64,000 bases of DNA. It comes from Thalassovita sp. Lineage in GTDB: Bacteria > Pseudomonadota > Alphaproteobacteria > Rhodobacterales > Rhodobacteraceae. The translations under genes and the position numbers were made by a program. Below the pieces are notes generated by a model. It was given only the letters and a program-made list of their open reading frames with translations. It had not been told where the DNA came from and did no database searches. The stretch covers positions 337,457 through 401,456 of the forward strand of contig CP051233.1 of NCBI GenBank assembly GCA_017792425.1, given 5' to 3'. Shown here piece after piece: positions 7,743-16,077 of the stretch (position 1 is the first letter of the stretch; each line of letters begins with the position of its first letter).

Positions 7743-9140
7743 ATGACGATCATCACCAATCACATGCCCACCGCCGAGCTGCAAAAGCTGGACGCCGCCC
7801 ATCATATGCACCCGTTCTCTACCCAGAACGAACTGGCCGAGAAAGGCGTGCGCGTGATCACCCGCGCCGAAGGCGTCTGGATTCACGACAGCGAAGGCCA
7901 CAAGATCATCGACGGCATGGCGGGTCTGTGGTGCATGAACGTCGGGTATGGCCGTGACCGTCTGGTCGAGGCGGCCGCGCGCCAAATGGCGGAACTGCCG
8001 TATTACAACACTTTCTTCATGACGACCCATGTCCCCGCCATCGCCCTGAGCCAGAAACTGGCCGAGGTCGCGCCGGGTGATCTGAACCACGTATTCTTTG
8101 CCGGGTCCGGGTCCGAGGCGAACGATACCAACATTCGCATGGTGCGCACCTACTGGGCCGAAAAGGGCAAGCCCAGCAAGAAGATCATCATCAGCCGCAA
8201 GAACGCCTATCACGGGTCCACCCTGGGTGGTGCCAGCTTGGGCGGCATGGGCGGTATGCACGCGCAGGGCGGCCTGCCGATCCCGGACGTCCACCATATC
8301 GACCAGCCTAACTGGTGGGCCGAAGGCGGCGACATGTCGCCCGCGGAATTCGGGCTGGAACGCGCGCGCCAACTGGAACAGGCGATCCATGAGCTGGGCG
8401 AGGACAACGTAGCTGCCTTTATCGCCGAACCTGTACAGGGCGCGGGCGGCGTGATCGTGCCGCCGGAAACCTACTGGCCGGAAATCCAGCGCATTTGCGA
8501 CAAGTACGAAATCCTGTTGATCGCCGACGAGGTAATTTGCGGGTTCGGCCGCACGGGTAACTGGTTCGGCAGCGAAACCGTGGGCTGGACCCCGGATATC
8601 ATGACCATCGCCAAAGGGTTGTCCTCGGGCTATCAGCCGATTGGCGGGTCCATCGTCAGTGACGAGGTCGCCAGCGTGATGGGCGCATGCGAGTTCAACC
8701 ACGGCTATACCTACAACGCGCATCCGGTGGCTGCCGCCGTGGCGCTGGAAAACATCAACATCCTGCAAGAAGAGAAGATCCTGGACTATGTGCGCGACGA
8801 CATCGCCCCCTATCTGAAACAAAAGTGGGAGGCACTGGCAGATCACCCGATGGTGGGCGAGGCCAAGATCGTGGGCATGATGGGATCCATCGCGCTGACC
8901 CCGCACAAGGAAAGCCGCGCCGCTTTTGCTGCTGACGCAGGCACCGTTGGGTATATCTGTCGTGAACGCTGCTTTGCCAACGACCTGGTGATGCGTCACG
9001 TCGGCGACCGGATGATCATCAGCCCGCCACTGGTTATCAGCCGCGAAGAGGTTGATATTCTGATAGATCGCGCGGTAAAGTCGCTTGACGAAGGCATGGC
9101 TCGCGTAAAAGATGCGGGGCTGTGGGTGGCGGCATCCTGA
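7743..9140 (+). CDS. spuC: Class III aminotransferase, putrescine:pyruvate type (SpuC-like)
   Basis: A 465-residue PLP-dependent class III aminotransferase. The phosphate-binding GSGSEAND is at residues 121-128, the cofactor Asp at 262 in ADEVICGFGRTG, and the Schiff-base Lys at 291 in AKGLSSGYQP. Length and motifs match putrescine-pyruvate and beta-alanine/omega-amine transaminases, which convert putrescine plus pyruvate to 4-aminobutanal plus alanine in the cytoplasm. Location between two polyamine-type importers supports putrescine or a related diamine. The exact amine cannot be read from sequence. It is followed by a beta-propeller gene 37 bp downstream, probably on the same transcript. 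Confidence 0.88.
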   Translation: MTIITNHMPTAELQKLDAAHHMHPFSTQNELAEKGVRVITRAEGVWIHDSEGHKIIDGMAGLWCMNVGYGRDRLVEAAARQMAELPYYNTFFMTTHVPAIALSQKLAEVAPGDLNHVFFAGSGSEANDTNIRMVRTYWAEKGKPSKKIIISRKNAYHGSTLGGASLGGMGGMHAQGGLPIPDVHHIDQPNWWAEGGDMSPAEFGLERARQLEQAIHELGEDNVAAFIAEPVQGAGGVIVPPETYWPEIQRICDKYEILLIADEVICGFGRTGNWFGSETVGWTPDIMTIAKGLSSGYQPIGGSIVSDEVASVMGACEFNHGYTYNAHPVAAAVALENINILQEEKILDYVRDDIAPYLKQKWEALADHPMVGEAKIVGMMGSIALTPHKESRAAFAADAGTVGYICRERCFANDLVMRHVGDRMIISPPLVISREEVDILIDRAVKSLDEGMARVKDAGLWVAAS

Positions 9141-9177
9141 ACCGGTGAACCGCCACCAAGTGTGTTGGAGGCGGTCC

Positions 9178-10251
9178 ATGCGATCTGTTCTGGGGCTTTG
9201 GGCCATTATCGCGGTAATCTGCGTGGGGTATCTGCTGTTTTGGCCGGTCCCCGTAGACCCGAAATCCTGGGACGCCCAGGCCGATGCCGGCTATCGTGGG
9301 CCCTACGCGCAGAACCAGCGGCTGGCGGAATTAGAGTTCATCGACCTGGACGGCCGTCACGGGCCAGAGGACGTGGCCATTGGTCCTGATGGCCTGTTGT
9401 ACATCGCTACGCATGAGGGGGAAATCCTGCGCTGCGCGCCCGACAGCGGCACGGCGCAGCAATTTGCCGTAACCGGGGGGCGACCGCTGGGAATCGAATT
9501 CGGCCCGGACGGGGTGCTGTATGTCGCGGACGCCTATCGCGGATTGCTGGCGTTGGACGCGGCGGGAACTGTGACCTTGCTGGCGGACAGCGCGGGCGGC
9601 GTGCCCATATTGTATGCGGACGATGTGGATGTCGCCGCGGATGGGTCGGTTTATTTCACCGATGCCTCTACCCGTTTCGGGGCCGAACAACACGGCGGCA
9701 CGTTACAAGCGTCCATTCTGGACCTGGTGGAGCATTCGAAAAGCGGGCGGGTGCTGCGCTATGATCCTGCGACCGGCGAGACAGAGGTGTTCGCCGATGG
9801 GCTGGCTTTCCCAAACGGGCTGGCGATTGGGCCGGATGGCGCGGTTTGGGTCGTGGAAACCGGCACCTACAGCGTCTGGCGCTATCCACCGCAGGGCGGT
9901 GGTCGTGGTCTGGTGGTGGGGAACCTTCCAGGGTTTCCCGACAACATCAACCGCGCACCGGACGGAACGTTCTGGGTGGGGTTGGTCAGCCCGCGCAACG
10001 CGGTGATGGATATGCTGTCAGCGCGGCCCAGCCTGCGCAAGGCGATCATGCGCTTGCCAGAGTCGATGAAACCGAAGCCCAAACGCTATGGTTTCGTGCT
10101 GCGGATTGATGGCAGCGGCGCAGTGGTGGAAACGCTGCAAGACCCCAACGGGCGCTATGCGTTGACCACCGGCGCAATCACCGCTGCGGATGGCAGCATC
10201 TATGTCTCTTCGCTGACCGAGTCGCGGCTGGGCGTCCTTCGCCCGCATTAA
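9178..10251 (+). CDS. Membrane-anchored strictosidine synthase/SMP-30-like beta-propeller
   Basis: A 357-residue protein with an N-terminal membrane anchor (residues 4-22), then a six-bladed beta-propeller of the SMP-30/strictosidine synthase-like fold: repeated GPDGLLYIAT, GPDGVLYVAD, AADGSVYFTD and GPDGAVWVVE blade motifs. Homologues include lactonases and arylesterases that use a bound calcium; no specific activity can be assigned. The anchor predicts a periplasmic catalytic domain. ATG at 9178 has a GGAGG ribosome-binding site; the in-frame GTG/ATG region further upstream overlaps the aminotransferase. Its role beside polyamine genes is unexplained. Confidence 0.82.
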   Translation: MRSVLGLWAIIAVICVGYLLFWPVPVDPKSWDAQADAGYRGPYAQNQRLAELEFIDLDGRHGPEDVAIGPDGLLYIATHEGEILRCAPDSGTAQQFAVTGGRPLGIEFGPDGVLYVADAYRGLLALDAAGTVTLLADSAGGVPILYADDVDVAADGSVYFTDASTRFGAEQHGGTLQASILDLVEHSKSGRVLRYDPATGETEVFADGLAFPNGLAIGPDGAVWVVETGTYSVWRYPPQGGGRGLVVGNLPGFPDNINRAPDGTFWVGLVSPRNAVMDMLSARPSLRKAIMRLPESMKPKPKRYGFVLRIDGSGAVVETLQDPNGRYALTTGAITAADGSIYVSSLTESRLGVLRPH

Positions 10252-10606
10252 CCGGCGCAAAGTGCCGTGGCGTCACAAATTCCACGCAAAGGGCGGCGGC
10301 TTTGTCGTGTCCTGTGCCAGGCGTGTCGCAATTTGCAGAAAAATGTCGCGTTGGGCCTGTGAGTTGCTCTGATAGGGTGACACTCTGTCGCTGACCTCTG
10401 GCGCTGACGGAGGCCCGGAATAGCAGATCCGCGGTCACCTCCGCGGGTGGGTTTGCCAATAGCGGGCGAAAAGGCTGAAAAATAACGCTCTTTCAGGCAA
10501 ACTTCCTGCTTATGGGTGAAAAACGGGCGCTTTGGTTGTTGATAATCAGTCCCGCTTGTAGTTGGCTGAGGGTCAGAAAAAGAAAAACAGAACCCAGGGG
10601 GGTCAC
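10252..10606. other. 355-bp intergenic region upstream of the second importer
   Basis: No convincing gene. It holds a small CCGCGG-N6-CCGCGG hairpin (10429-10446), which could end transcription of the beta-propeller gene. The last 110 bp are more A/T rich, with GATAAT at 10540-10545 but no good -35 at standard spacing. The end carries AGGGGGG, the ribosome-binding site of the ATPase gene. Short frames here show no codon bias or homology. Confidence 0.5.
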
Positions 10607-11710
10607 TTGCACAACGCTGCGGCCAATGACAGTTTTGTCAAATTCGAACGTGTTCAGAAAAGCTATGACGGTGAAACGCTCGTCGTCAAAGACCTGAACC
10701 TGTCCATGCCGAAAGGCGAATTCCTGACCATGCTGGGACCATCGGGGTCAGGCAAAACGACCTGCCTGATGATGCTGGCCGGATTTGAAACCGCCACGCA
10801 CGGGGAAATCCTGCTGGACGGCAAACCGATCAACAACATCCCACCGCACAAGCGTGGGATTGGCATGGTCTTCCAGAACTACGCGCTGTTTCCGCACATG
10901 ACCGTGGCCGAAAACCTGAGTTTTCCGCTGGAAGTGCGCGGCATCGGCAAGTCCGAGCGCGAGGCCAAGGTCAAACGCGCGCTGGACATGGTGCAGATGG
11001 GCCAATTCGGCGGTCGCCGTCCGGCGCAGCTGTCCGGTGGCCAGCAGCAGCGGATCGCGCTGGCCCGGGCGCTGGTGTTCGAACCCGAACTGGTGCTGAT
11101 GGATGAACCGCTGGGCGCGCTGGACAAGCAATTGCGCGAACACATGCAGTTTGAAATTACTCGGTTGGCGCATGAACTGGGCATCACCACCGTCTACGTG
11201 ACCCACGACCAGACAGAGGCGCTGACCATGTCGGACCGTGTCGCCGTGTTCGACGATGGCCGCATTCAGCAACTCGCCCCGCCGGATGTTCTGTACGAAG
11301 AGCCGCAGAACAGTTTCGTTGCGCAGTTCATCGGCGAAAACAACACGCTGGTCGGGACTGTGGTTGAGATCAAAGGCCCGGACCTGTGTGTCGTCAAGCT
11401 GGAGAATGGCGACCTGATCGACGCCAAGCCGGTCAATGTGGCCAAGGTCGGCGACAAGACCCGCGTTTCCATCCGTCCTGAACGCGTGGAGTTCAACAAG
11501 GCTCGCCTGCAAGAAGGCGCGCACCTGCTGAAGGCCGAAGTGCTGGAGTTCATCTATATGGGCGATGTGTTCCGCACACGCCTGCGGGTGGCCGGCAATG
11601 ATGAGTTCATCATCAAGAGCCGCAATGCGCCCGACCAGGTACGCCTGGAGCGGGGCCAACAGATCGAGATCGGCTGGCTGTCTGCCGACTGCCGCGCGCT
11701 GGACGCGTGA
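10607..11710 (+). CDS. ABC transporter ATP-binding protein, PotA-like (second importer)
   Basis: A 367-residue ATPase: Walker A GPSGSGKT at residues 44-51, signature LSGGQQQR at 142-149, Walker B VLMDEP at 163-168, then a C-terminal TOBE domain. The best start is TTG at 10607, a few bases after an AGGGGGG Shine-Dalgarno run; no ATG or GTG lies between it and the first conserved strand, and the TTG at 10562 has no such site. It heads a four-gene importer (ATPase, binding protein, permease, permease) of the spermidine/putrescine class. It is clearly a different paralogue from the ATPase at 4523. Confidence 0.88.
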   Translation: MHNAAANDSFVKFERVQKSYDGETLVVKDLNLSMPKGEFLTMLGPSGSGKTTCLMMLAGFETATHGEILLDGKPINNIPPHKRGIGMVFQNYALFPHMTVAENLSFPLEVRGIGKSEREAKVKRALDMVQMGQFGGRRPAQLSGGQQQRIALARALVFEPELVLMDEPLGALDKQLREHMQFEITRLAHELGITTVYVTHDQTEALTMSDRVAVFDDGRIQQLAPPDVLYEEPQNSFVAQFIGENNTLVGTVVEIKGPDLCVVKLENGDLIDAKPVNVAKVGDKTRVSIRPERVEFNKARLQEGAHLLKAEVLEFIYMGDVFRTRLRVAGNDEFIIKSRNAPDQVRLERGQQIEIGWLSADCRALDA

Positions 11711-11718
11711 TGCTTTCC

Positions 11719-11748
11719 CCCCGCCGCCGGATCGGATCGCCGGCGGGG
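11719..11748 (+). terminator. Intercistronic hairpin between ATPase and binding-protein genes
   Basis: CCCCGCCG (11719-11726) pairs with CGGCGGGG (11741-11748), followed by GACGAAAAACCCC and no U-tract. It is more likely an mRNA-stabilising or attenuating stem than a full terminator. Confidence 0.45.
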
Positions 11749-11818
11749 ACGAAAAACCCCCGGGCGCAGCCTGTCATCCGGGGTTCCGACAAGAACAGTA
11801 ATTAATAGGGAGTATGAA

Positions 11819-12925
11819 ATGAAACTGACCAACACTCTTCTGGCGTCCACTGCCCTGGCAGTCAGCGCCGGCGGTGCCTTCGCCGCGGATATGGCCAACG
11901 AACTGACCCTGGTTTCCTGGGGCGGCGCCTATCAGGCCAGCCAGGTCAAGGCCTATGTCGAACCTTACCTGAAGATGCACCCCGAAGTGACCGTGGTCTG
12001 GGACGAAAGCTCTGCCGAGGCGACCGCCAAGATGCGCGCCATGACCGAAGCGGGCAACGTGACCTGGGATCTGGTTGACGCCGTGGCGTCCGACGCCATG
12101 CGTATGTGCGACGAAGGCCTGATCGAAGAACTGGACCATGACGCCCTGCTGGCCGCCGCGCCGGATGGCACCTCGGCCTCTGAAGACTTCGGCAACCTGC
12201 TGGTGTCGGATTGCTTCGTGCCGCAGATCGTTTACTCGACCACCTTCGGTTATCGCACGGATATGGTGGGCGCAACCGCGCCGACCTCGATTTGCGCGAT
12301 CTTCGACACGGACGCCTATCCGGGCAAGCGCGCCCTGCAGAAGCGTCCGATCGACAACATGGAATGGGCCTTGTACTGCGACGGTGTCGCCAAGGAAGAC
12401 ATCTATGACGTGCTGGGAACGGACGAGGGCGTGGACCGCGCGCTGGCCAAACTGGGCACCATCAAGGACAACGTCGTGTGGTGGACCGCCGGTGCGGAAA
12501 CCCCGCAGTTGCTGGCCGATGGCGAAGTCGTGATGGGTTCGACCTTCAACGGTCGCCTGTTCTCGGCCATTGCAGAGCAGGGCCAGCCGATTGCGATGCT
12601 GTGGGATATGCAGTCCTTCGATCTGGATGGCTGGGTTCTGCCTGCCGGTCTGCCCGCAGACCGCAAGGCGCGTGCGCTGGACTTCCTGAAGTTCGCCACC
12701 GACACCCAGCGTCTGGCCGATCAGGCCGCCTATATCTCTTACGGTCCGGCGCGCAAATCGTCTGCTCCGCTGGTGGGCAAACATGCCGAACTGGGTATCG
12801 ACATGGCGCCCCATATGCCGACCGATCCGGCCAACGCCGGCAACGTGCACGTCTATGACTATGAATGGTGGGCCGACAACCGCGATGACCTGGACGCCAA
12901 GTTCCAGGCGTGGCTGGCCAAGTAA
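11819..12925 (+). CDS. Periplasmic binding protein of a PotD-like ABC importer
   Basis: A 368-residue type II solute-binding protein with a signal peptide (residues 1-22, cleavage after AFA). It opens LTLVSWGGAYQ, the WGGAY start typical of the SBP_bac_8/PotD-like group in alphaproteobacteria, and shows little similarity to the PotF-like protein at 5714. The neighbouring ATPase and permeases are of the spermidine/putrescine class. Many proteins of this subfamily bind other small cationic or carboxylic solutes, so polyamine specificity is only a working hypothesis. The ATG at 11819 follows AGGGAG. Confidence 0.85.
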   Translation: MKLTNTLLASTALAVSAGGAFAADMANELTLVSWGGAYQASQVKAYVEPYLKMHPEVTVVWDESSAEATAKMRAMTEAGNVTWDLVDAVASDAMRMCDEGLIEELDHDALLAAAPDGTSASEDFGNLLVSDCFVPQIVYSTTFGYRTDMVGATAPTSICAIFDTDAYPGKRALQKRPIDNMEWALYCDGVAKEDIYDVLGTDEGVDRALAKLGTIKDNVVWWTAGAETPQLLADGEVVMGSTFNGRLFSAIAEQGQPIAMLWDMQSFDLDGWVLPAGLPADRKARALDFLKFATDTQRLADQAAYISYGPARKSSAPLVGKHAELGIDMAPHMPTDPANAGNVHVYDYEWWADNRDDLDAKFQAWLAK

Positions 12926-12939
12926 TCCATTTGCCAAGC

Positions 12940-12963
12940 GGGAGGGGCCTTTGGGCCCTTCCC
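12940..12963 (+). terminator. Hairpin after binding-protein gene
   Basis: GGGAGGGGCC (12940-12949) pairs imperfectly with GGGCCCTTCCC (12953-12963) around a TTT loop. No U-run follows. It sits between the abundant binding protein and the first permease, a usual place for a partial terminator or 3'-end protecting stem. Confidence 0.5.
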
Positions 12964-13039
12964 ACCCCCGGTTTTCCCGGCACCGCCGGAAACCCGCGCC
13001 CTTGCGGCGCAGATATAACAACAAGACGACAGGGATGAC

Positions 13040-14311
13040 ATGAGCGACACGACCCTAGACGGCCCGGTTCTGGCCGCAGATGGCACACCGCTGAAGCGCA
13101 GCCTCGCCCGGGCACTGCGGCGGCAAAAGCTGCGGGCGCTGATGCTGATCGCACCCCTGCTGATCTTTATCCTGATCACCTTCATCCTGCCGGTGGGGGA
13201 CATGCTGTTCCGGTCGGTGGAAAACGGGATCGTGTCCGAAACGCTGCCGCGAACTGTGCTGGCGCTGGATGATTGGGACGCCGACAGCGGCCAATTACCC
13301 CCCGAAGCGGCCTTTGCCGCGATGGCCGCCGACCTGAAGGACGCAGCCGAGGCCAAGACCCACACCAAGGTGGGCGGTCGCCTGAACTATGAAATGCCGG
13401 GTATTTCGTCGCTGTTCCGCAAAACGGGGCGCGATGCGAAGAAATTCGAGATCGAAACCGGCGGCCCCTGGAAAGAAGCGTTGATTGATATCAACAAGGA
13501 CTGGGGCGATATCGAGGTCTGGCGCACCATACAGACCTATTCACCCAACTATACCGCAGGTTACTATCTGAACGCGGTGGACATGCAGGTGGGCGTTGAT
13601 GGGCCGGAACTGCGCCCCGAAGAGGAACGCATCTACATGCTGCTGCTGCAGCGGACCCTGTGGATGTCGCTGCTGATCACCTTCAGCTGTATCGCGCTGG
13701 GGTATCCGGTGGCGTGGATCCTTGCCAACCTGCCGATGCGCAAGGCCAACCTGCTGATGATCCTGGTGCTGCTGCCGTTCTGGACGTCGCTGCTGGTGCG
13801 GACATCCGCATGGAAAATCCTGCTGCAACAACAGGGGGTTATCAACGATATTCTGGTCTGGATCGGCTTGGTTGCGGATGACAACCGGCTGGTGATGATC
13901 AACAACCAGTTCGGTACCATCGTGGCGATGACCCATATCCTGCTGCCGTTCATGATCCTGCCGATGTATTCGGTGATGCAGACCATTCCGCCGACCTATC
14001 TGCGCGCCGCCAAGTCGTTGGGCGCCACCAATTGGACTGCGTTCTGGCGGGTCTATTTCCCGCTTTCCGTGCCGGGGATCGGTGCAGGCAGCATCCTGGT
14101 GTTCATCCTGGCCATCGGTTACTACATCACGCCTGCCCTTGTGGGCGGCACCACGGGCACGTTCATTTCGAACCGGATTGCCTTCCATATCTCGACATCG
14201 CTGAACTGGGGCCTGGCGGCGGCGCTGGGGGCGATCCTTCTGGCGGTCGTTCTGGTGCTGTACTGGGCCTATGACAAGATCGTCGGCATTGACAACGTGA
14301 AGCTGGGGTAA
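13040..14311 (+). CDS. ABC transporter permease, PotB-like, with large periplasmic insert
   Basis: A 423-residue permease, about 150 residues longer than E. coli PotB. TM1 is at about residues 34-54. It is followed by some 150 hydrophilic residues (about 55-205) before the remaining five TM segments and the EAA loop (RAAKSLGATNWTAFWRVYFP). The insert recalls the P2 periplasmic domain of MalF, which contacts the binding protein. ATG at 13040 has CAGGGA upstream. It forms the channel with the next gene. Confidence 0.88.
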   Translation: MSDTTLDGPVLAADGTPLKRSLARALRRQKLRALMLIAPLLIFILITFILPVGDMLFRSVENGIVSETLPRTVLALDDWDADSGQLPPEAAFAAMAADLKDAAEAKTHTKVGGRLNYEMPGISSLFRKTGRDAKKFEIETGGPWKEALIDINKDWGDIEVWRTIQTYSPNYTAGYYLNAVDMQVGVDGPELRPEEERIYMLLLQRTLWMSLLITFSCIALGYPVAWILANLPMRKANLLMILVLLPFWTSLLVRTSAWKILLQQQGVINDILVWIGLVADDNRLVMINNQFGTIVAMTHILLPFMILPMYSVMQTIPPTYLRAAKSLGATNWTAFWRVYFPLSVPGIGAGSILVFILAIGYYITPALVGGTTGTFISNRIAFHISTSLNWGLAAALGAILLAVVLVLYWAYDKIVGIDNVKLG

Positions 14312-14317
14312 CTGAAC

Positions 14318-15172
14318 ATGAGCGGACTTCCTCCTTATGCCACCACCGGCCAACGCGTCTGGTTCTATGCGTTCCGGGTGATCTGCGGGCTGATCTTCTT
14401 CTTCCTGATCGCGCCGATCGTGGTGGTGATCCCGCTGAGCTTTAACGCAGAGAACTTCTTTACCTTCACGCCGGAAATGCTGCGGCTGGACCCTGACGGG
14501 TATTCGCTGAAGCACTACCGGGATTTCTTTGCCAGCCCGGACTGGCAGCAGGCGTTGAAGAACAGCTTTACCATTGCGCCGGTGGCGACCATCCTGTCGG
14601 TGGGGTTTGGCACCCTTGCCGCCATCGGCCTGAGCCAACCGCATGTCCCGTTCCGTAGGGCGATCATGGCGATCCTGATTTCGCCGATGATCGTGCCGCT
14701 GATTATCTCGGCGGCGGGGATGTATTTCTTTTATACCCGTATCGGCATTCAGGGCGAATACTGGGGCGTGGTTCTGGCCCATGCGGCACTGGGAATTCCC
14801 TTTGTTATCATCACCGTAACCGCGACCCTGGTGGGATTTGACCATTCGCTGACGCGGGCGGCGGCGAACATGGGGGCGAACCCCGTGACCACCTTTCGGC
14901 GGGTGCAGATGCCGCTGATCCTGCCGGGGGTGATTTCGGGGGCGCTGTTCGCTTTCATCACGTCGTTTGACGAGGTGGTGGTGGTGCTGTTCGTCGGCTC
15001 GGCCGGACAGAAAACCCTGCCCTGGCAGATGTTCCTGGGGCTGCGCGAACAGATCAGCCCGACGATTCTGGCGGTGGCGACGATCCTTGTGGCGATTTCC
15101 ATCGTGCTGCTGACCACGGTGGAATTGCTGCGGCGGCGGTCTGAACGGCTGCGTGGCATGAGCCCGGGCTGA
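14318..15172 (+). CDS. ABC transporter permease, PotC-like
   Basis: A 284-residue inner-membrane permease with six TM segments; the first is at about residues 14-36. The EAA loop reads TRAAANMGANPVTTFRRVQMP. Length fits PotC. It starts 6 bp after the stop of the partner permease, so the two are co-translated. Transcription of this operon probably ends at the hairpin at 15201-15230. Confidence 0.9.
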   Translation: MSGLPPYATTGQRVWFYAFRVICGLIFFFLIAPIVVVIPLSFNAENFFTFTPEMLRLDPDGYSLKHYRDFFASPDWQQALKNSFTIAPVATILSVGFGTLAAIGLSQPHVPFRRAIMAILISPMIVPLIISAAGMYFFYTRIGIQGEYWGVVLAHAALGIPFVIITVTATLVGFDHSLTRAAANMGANPVTTFRRVQMPLILPGVISGALFAFITSFDEVVVVLFVGSAGQKTLPWQMFLGLREQISPTILAVATILVAISIVLLTTVELLRRRSERLRGMSPG

Positions 15173-15181
15173 CGGAATTTT

Positions 15182-15203
15182 GAGTATTTTCAGCAAGATG
15201 AAA
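15182..15203 (+). repeat. 3'-end repeat, copy a (short form)
   Basis: A 22-bp word beginning GAGTATTTT and ending CAAGATGAAA, 9 bp after the permease stop. The same word occurs at 19290-19311 (reverse) and 31012-31033, and in diverged form at 54799-54820. The A-run at its end merges into the terminator stem that follows. Confidence 0.7.
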
Positions 15204-15230
15204 GGCCGGGGGTGGAAATCCCCGGCCTTT
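15201..15230 (+). terminator. Terminator hairpin after the second importer operon
   Basis: Perfect 11-bp stem AAAGGCCGGGG (15201-15211) with CCCCGGCCTTT (15220-15230) and an 8-nt loop. The U-tract is short (CTTTCC). It separates the importer operon from the corrinoid adenosyltransferase gene. Confidence 0.7.
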
Positions 15231-15263
15231 CCTGTATGGGATGAGGGCGAACAGGAGGCGGGT

Positions 15264-15857
15264 ATGAGCGACGATCACAAGGCAAAAATGCAGGCGATGC
15301 AGAAAGCGCATCGGGACAAGGTGGCCGAGGCGGTGGATCCCGGTCGCGGGCTGGTTCTGGTCCATACCGGGGATGGCAAGGGCAAGTCGTCCTCGGCCTT
15401 CGGGGTGATCGTGCGTGCGCTGGGGTGGAAGAAGTCCGTGGGGGTGGTGCAATTCATCAAGGGCAGTTGGATCACTGGAGAAAGACAATTCTTTCAACGG
15501 CTTGGCGGTGTCGATTGGCATACGATGGGCGAAGGGTTCACCTGGGACACCCAGGACCGTGAACGGGACATCGCGGCGGCCAAAGCGGCCTTTGCCAAGG
15601 CGTGCGAGATGATGGAAAGCGGTGAATACGACCTGATCGTGCTGGATGAGATCAATATTGCCCTGCGTTATGAATACCTTGGCGCCGAAGAGGTGCTGGA
15701 GGGGCTGAAGCGCCGGGCAGACCGGACCAGCGTGATCCTGACCGGGCGGAACGCGCCGGAATTGCTGTGCGACTATGCCGATACGGTGACGGAAATGACC
15801 GAGGTGAAACATGCCTACAAGGGCGGAATCAAGGCGCAGAGGGGCGTGGATTTCTGA
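15264..15857 (+). CDS. cobO: Corrinoid adenosyltransferase (CobO/BtuR family)
   Basis: A 197-residue cytoplasmic enzyme that transfers the 5'-deoxyadenosyl group of ATP to the cobalt of cob(I)yrinic acid diamide or cobalamin. The P-loop GDGKGKSSSAFG follows GLVLVHT. VVQFIKGSW, LIVLDEINIAL, LTGRNAP and the C-terminal HAYKGGIKAQRGVDF are all family hallmarks. ATG at 15264 has AGGAGG upstream; the longer frame from 15180 runs through the terminator hairpin and is rejected. No other cobalamin genes are nearby. Confidence 0.95.
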   Translation: MSDDHKAKMQAMQKAHRDKVAEAVDPGRGLVLVHTGDGKGKSSSAFGVIVRALGWKKSVGVVQFIKGSWITGERQFFQRLGGVDWHTMGEGFTWDTQDRERDIAAAKAAFAKACEMMESGEYDLIVLDEINIALRYEYLGAEEVLEGLKRRADRTSVILTGRNAPELLCDYADTVTEMTEVKHAYKGGIKAQRGVDF

Positions 15858-15927
15858 TCCGGGACGGGGCGTTCACAGCGCGTTCATCTGACAAGTTGTA
15901 CGGTTCGCGGCGTGAACCGGACGATTC

Positions 15928-15956
15928 GGGGCGGGCCTTCCCGCCCCTTTCTGTTG
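15928..15956 (+). terminator. Terminator of cobO
   Basis: GGGGCGGG (15928-15935) pairs with CCCGCCCC (15940-15947) around a CCTT loop, followed by TTTCTGTT. It is about 70 bp after the cobO stop. Confidence 0.8.
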
Positions 15957-16025
15957 CGCGTTAACCGGGCTGAAACCTCTGCGCGCGTATCCTTGGGGAA
16001 GGGTCAACGAATCGCGGAGGTGAAA

Positions 16026-16052
16026 ATGCAAAACGCCGGTCAGGGACCGGCG
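16026..16052 (-). terminator. Terminator of ilvE
   Basis: On the minus strand, CGCCGGTC pairs with GACCGGCG (16045-16052 and 16034-16041, 3-nt loop), followed by GTTTTGCATTTTC. It lies about 25 bp past the aminotransferase stop. Confidence 0.75.
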
Positions 16053-16077
16053 CTTCGGGGAACGTGGCGCGGTGCGC

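Noticed and set aside
15180..15263. Upstream start for cobO at 15180
   Set aside because: Would translate through the terminator hairpin at 15201-15230 and the 3'-end repeat; ATG 15264 has a strong AGGAGG.
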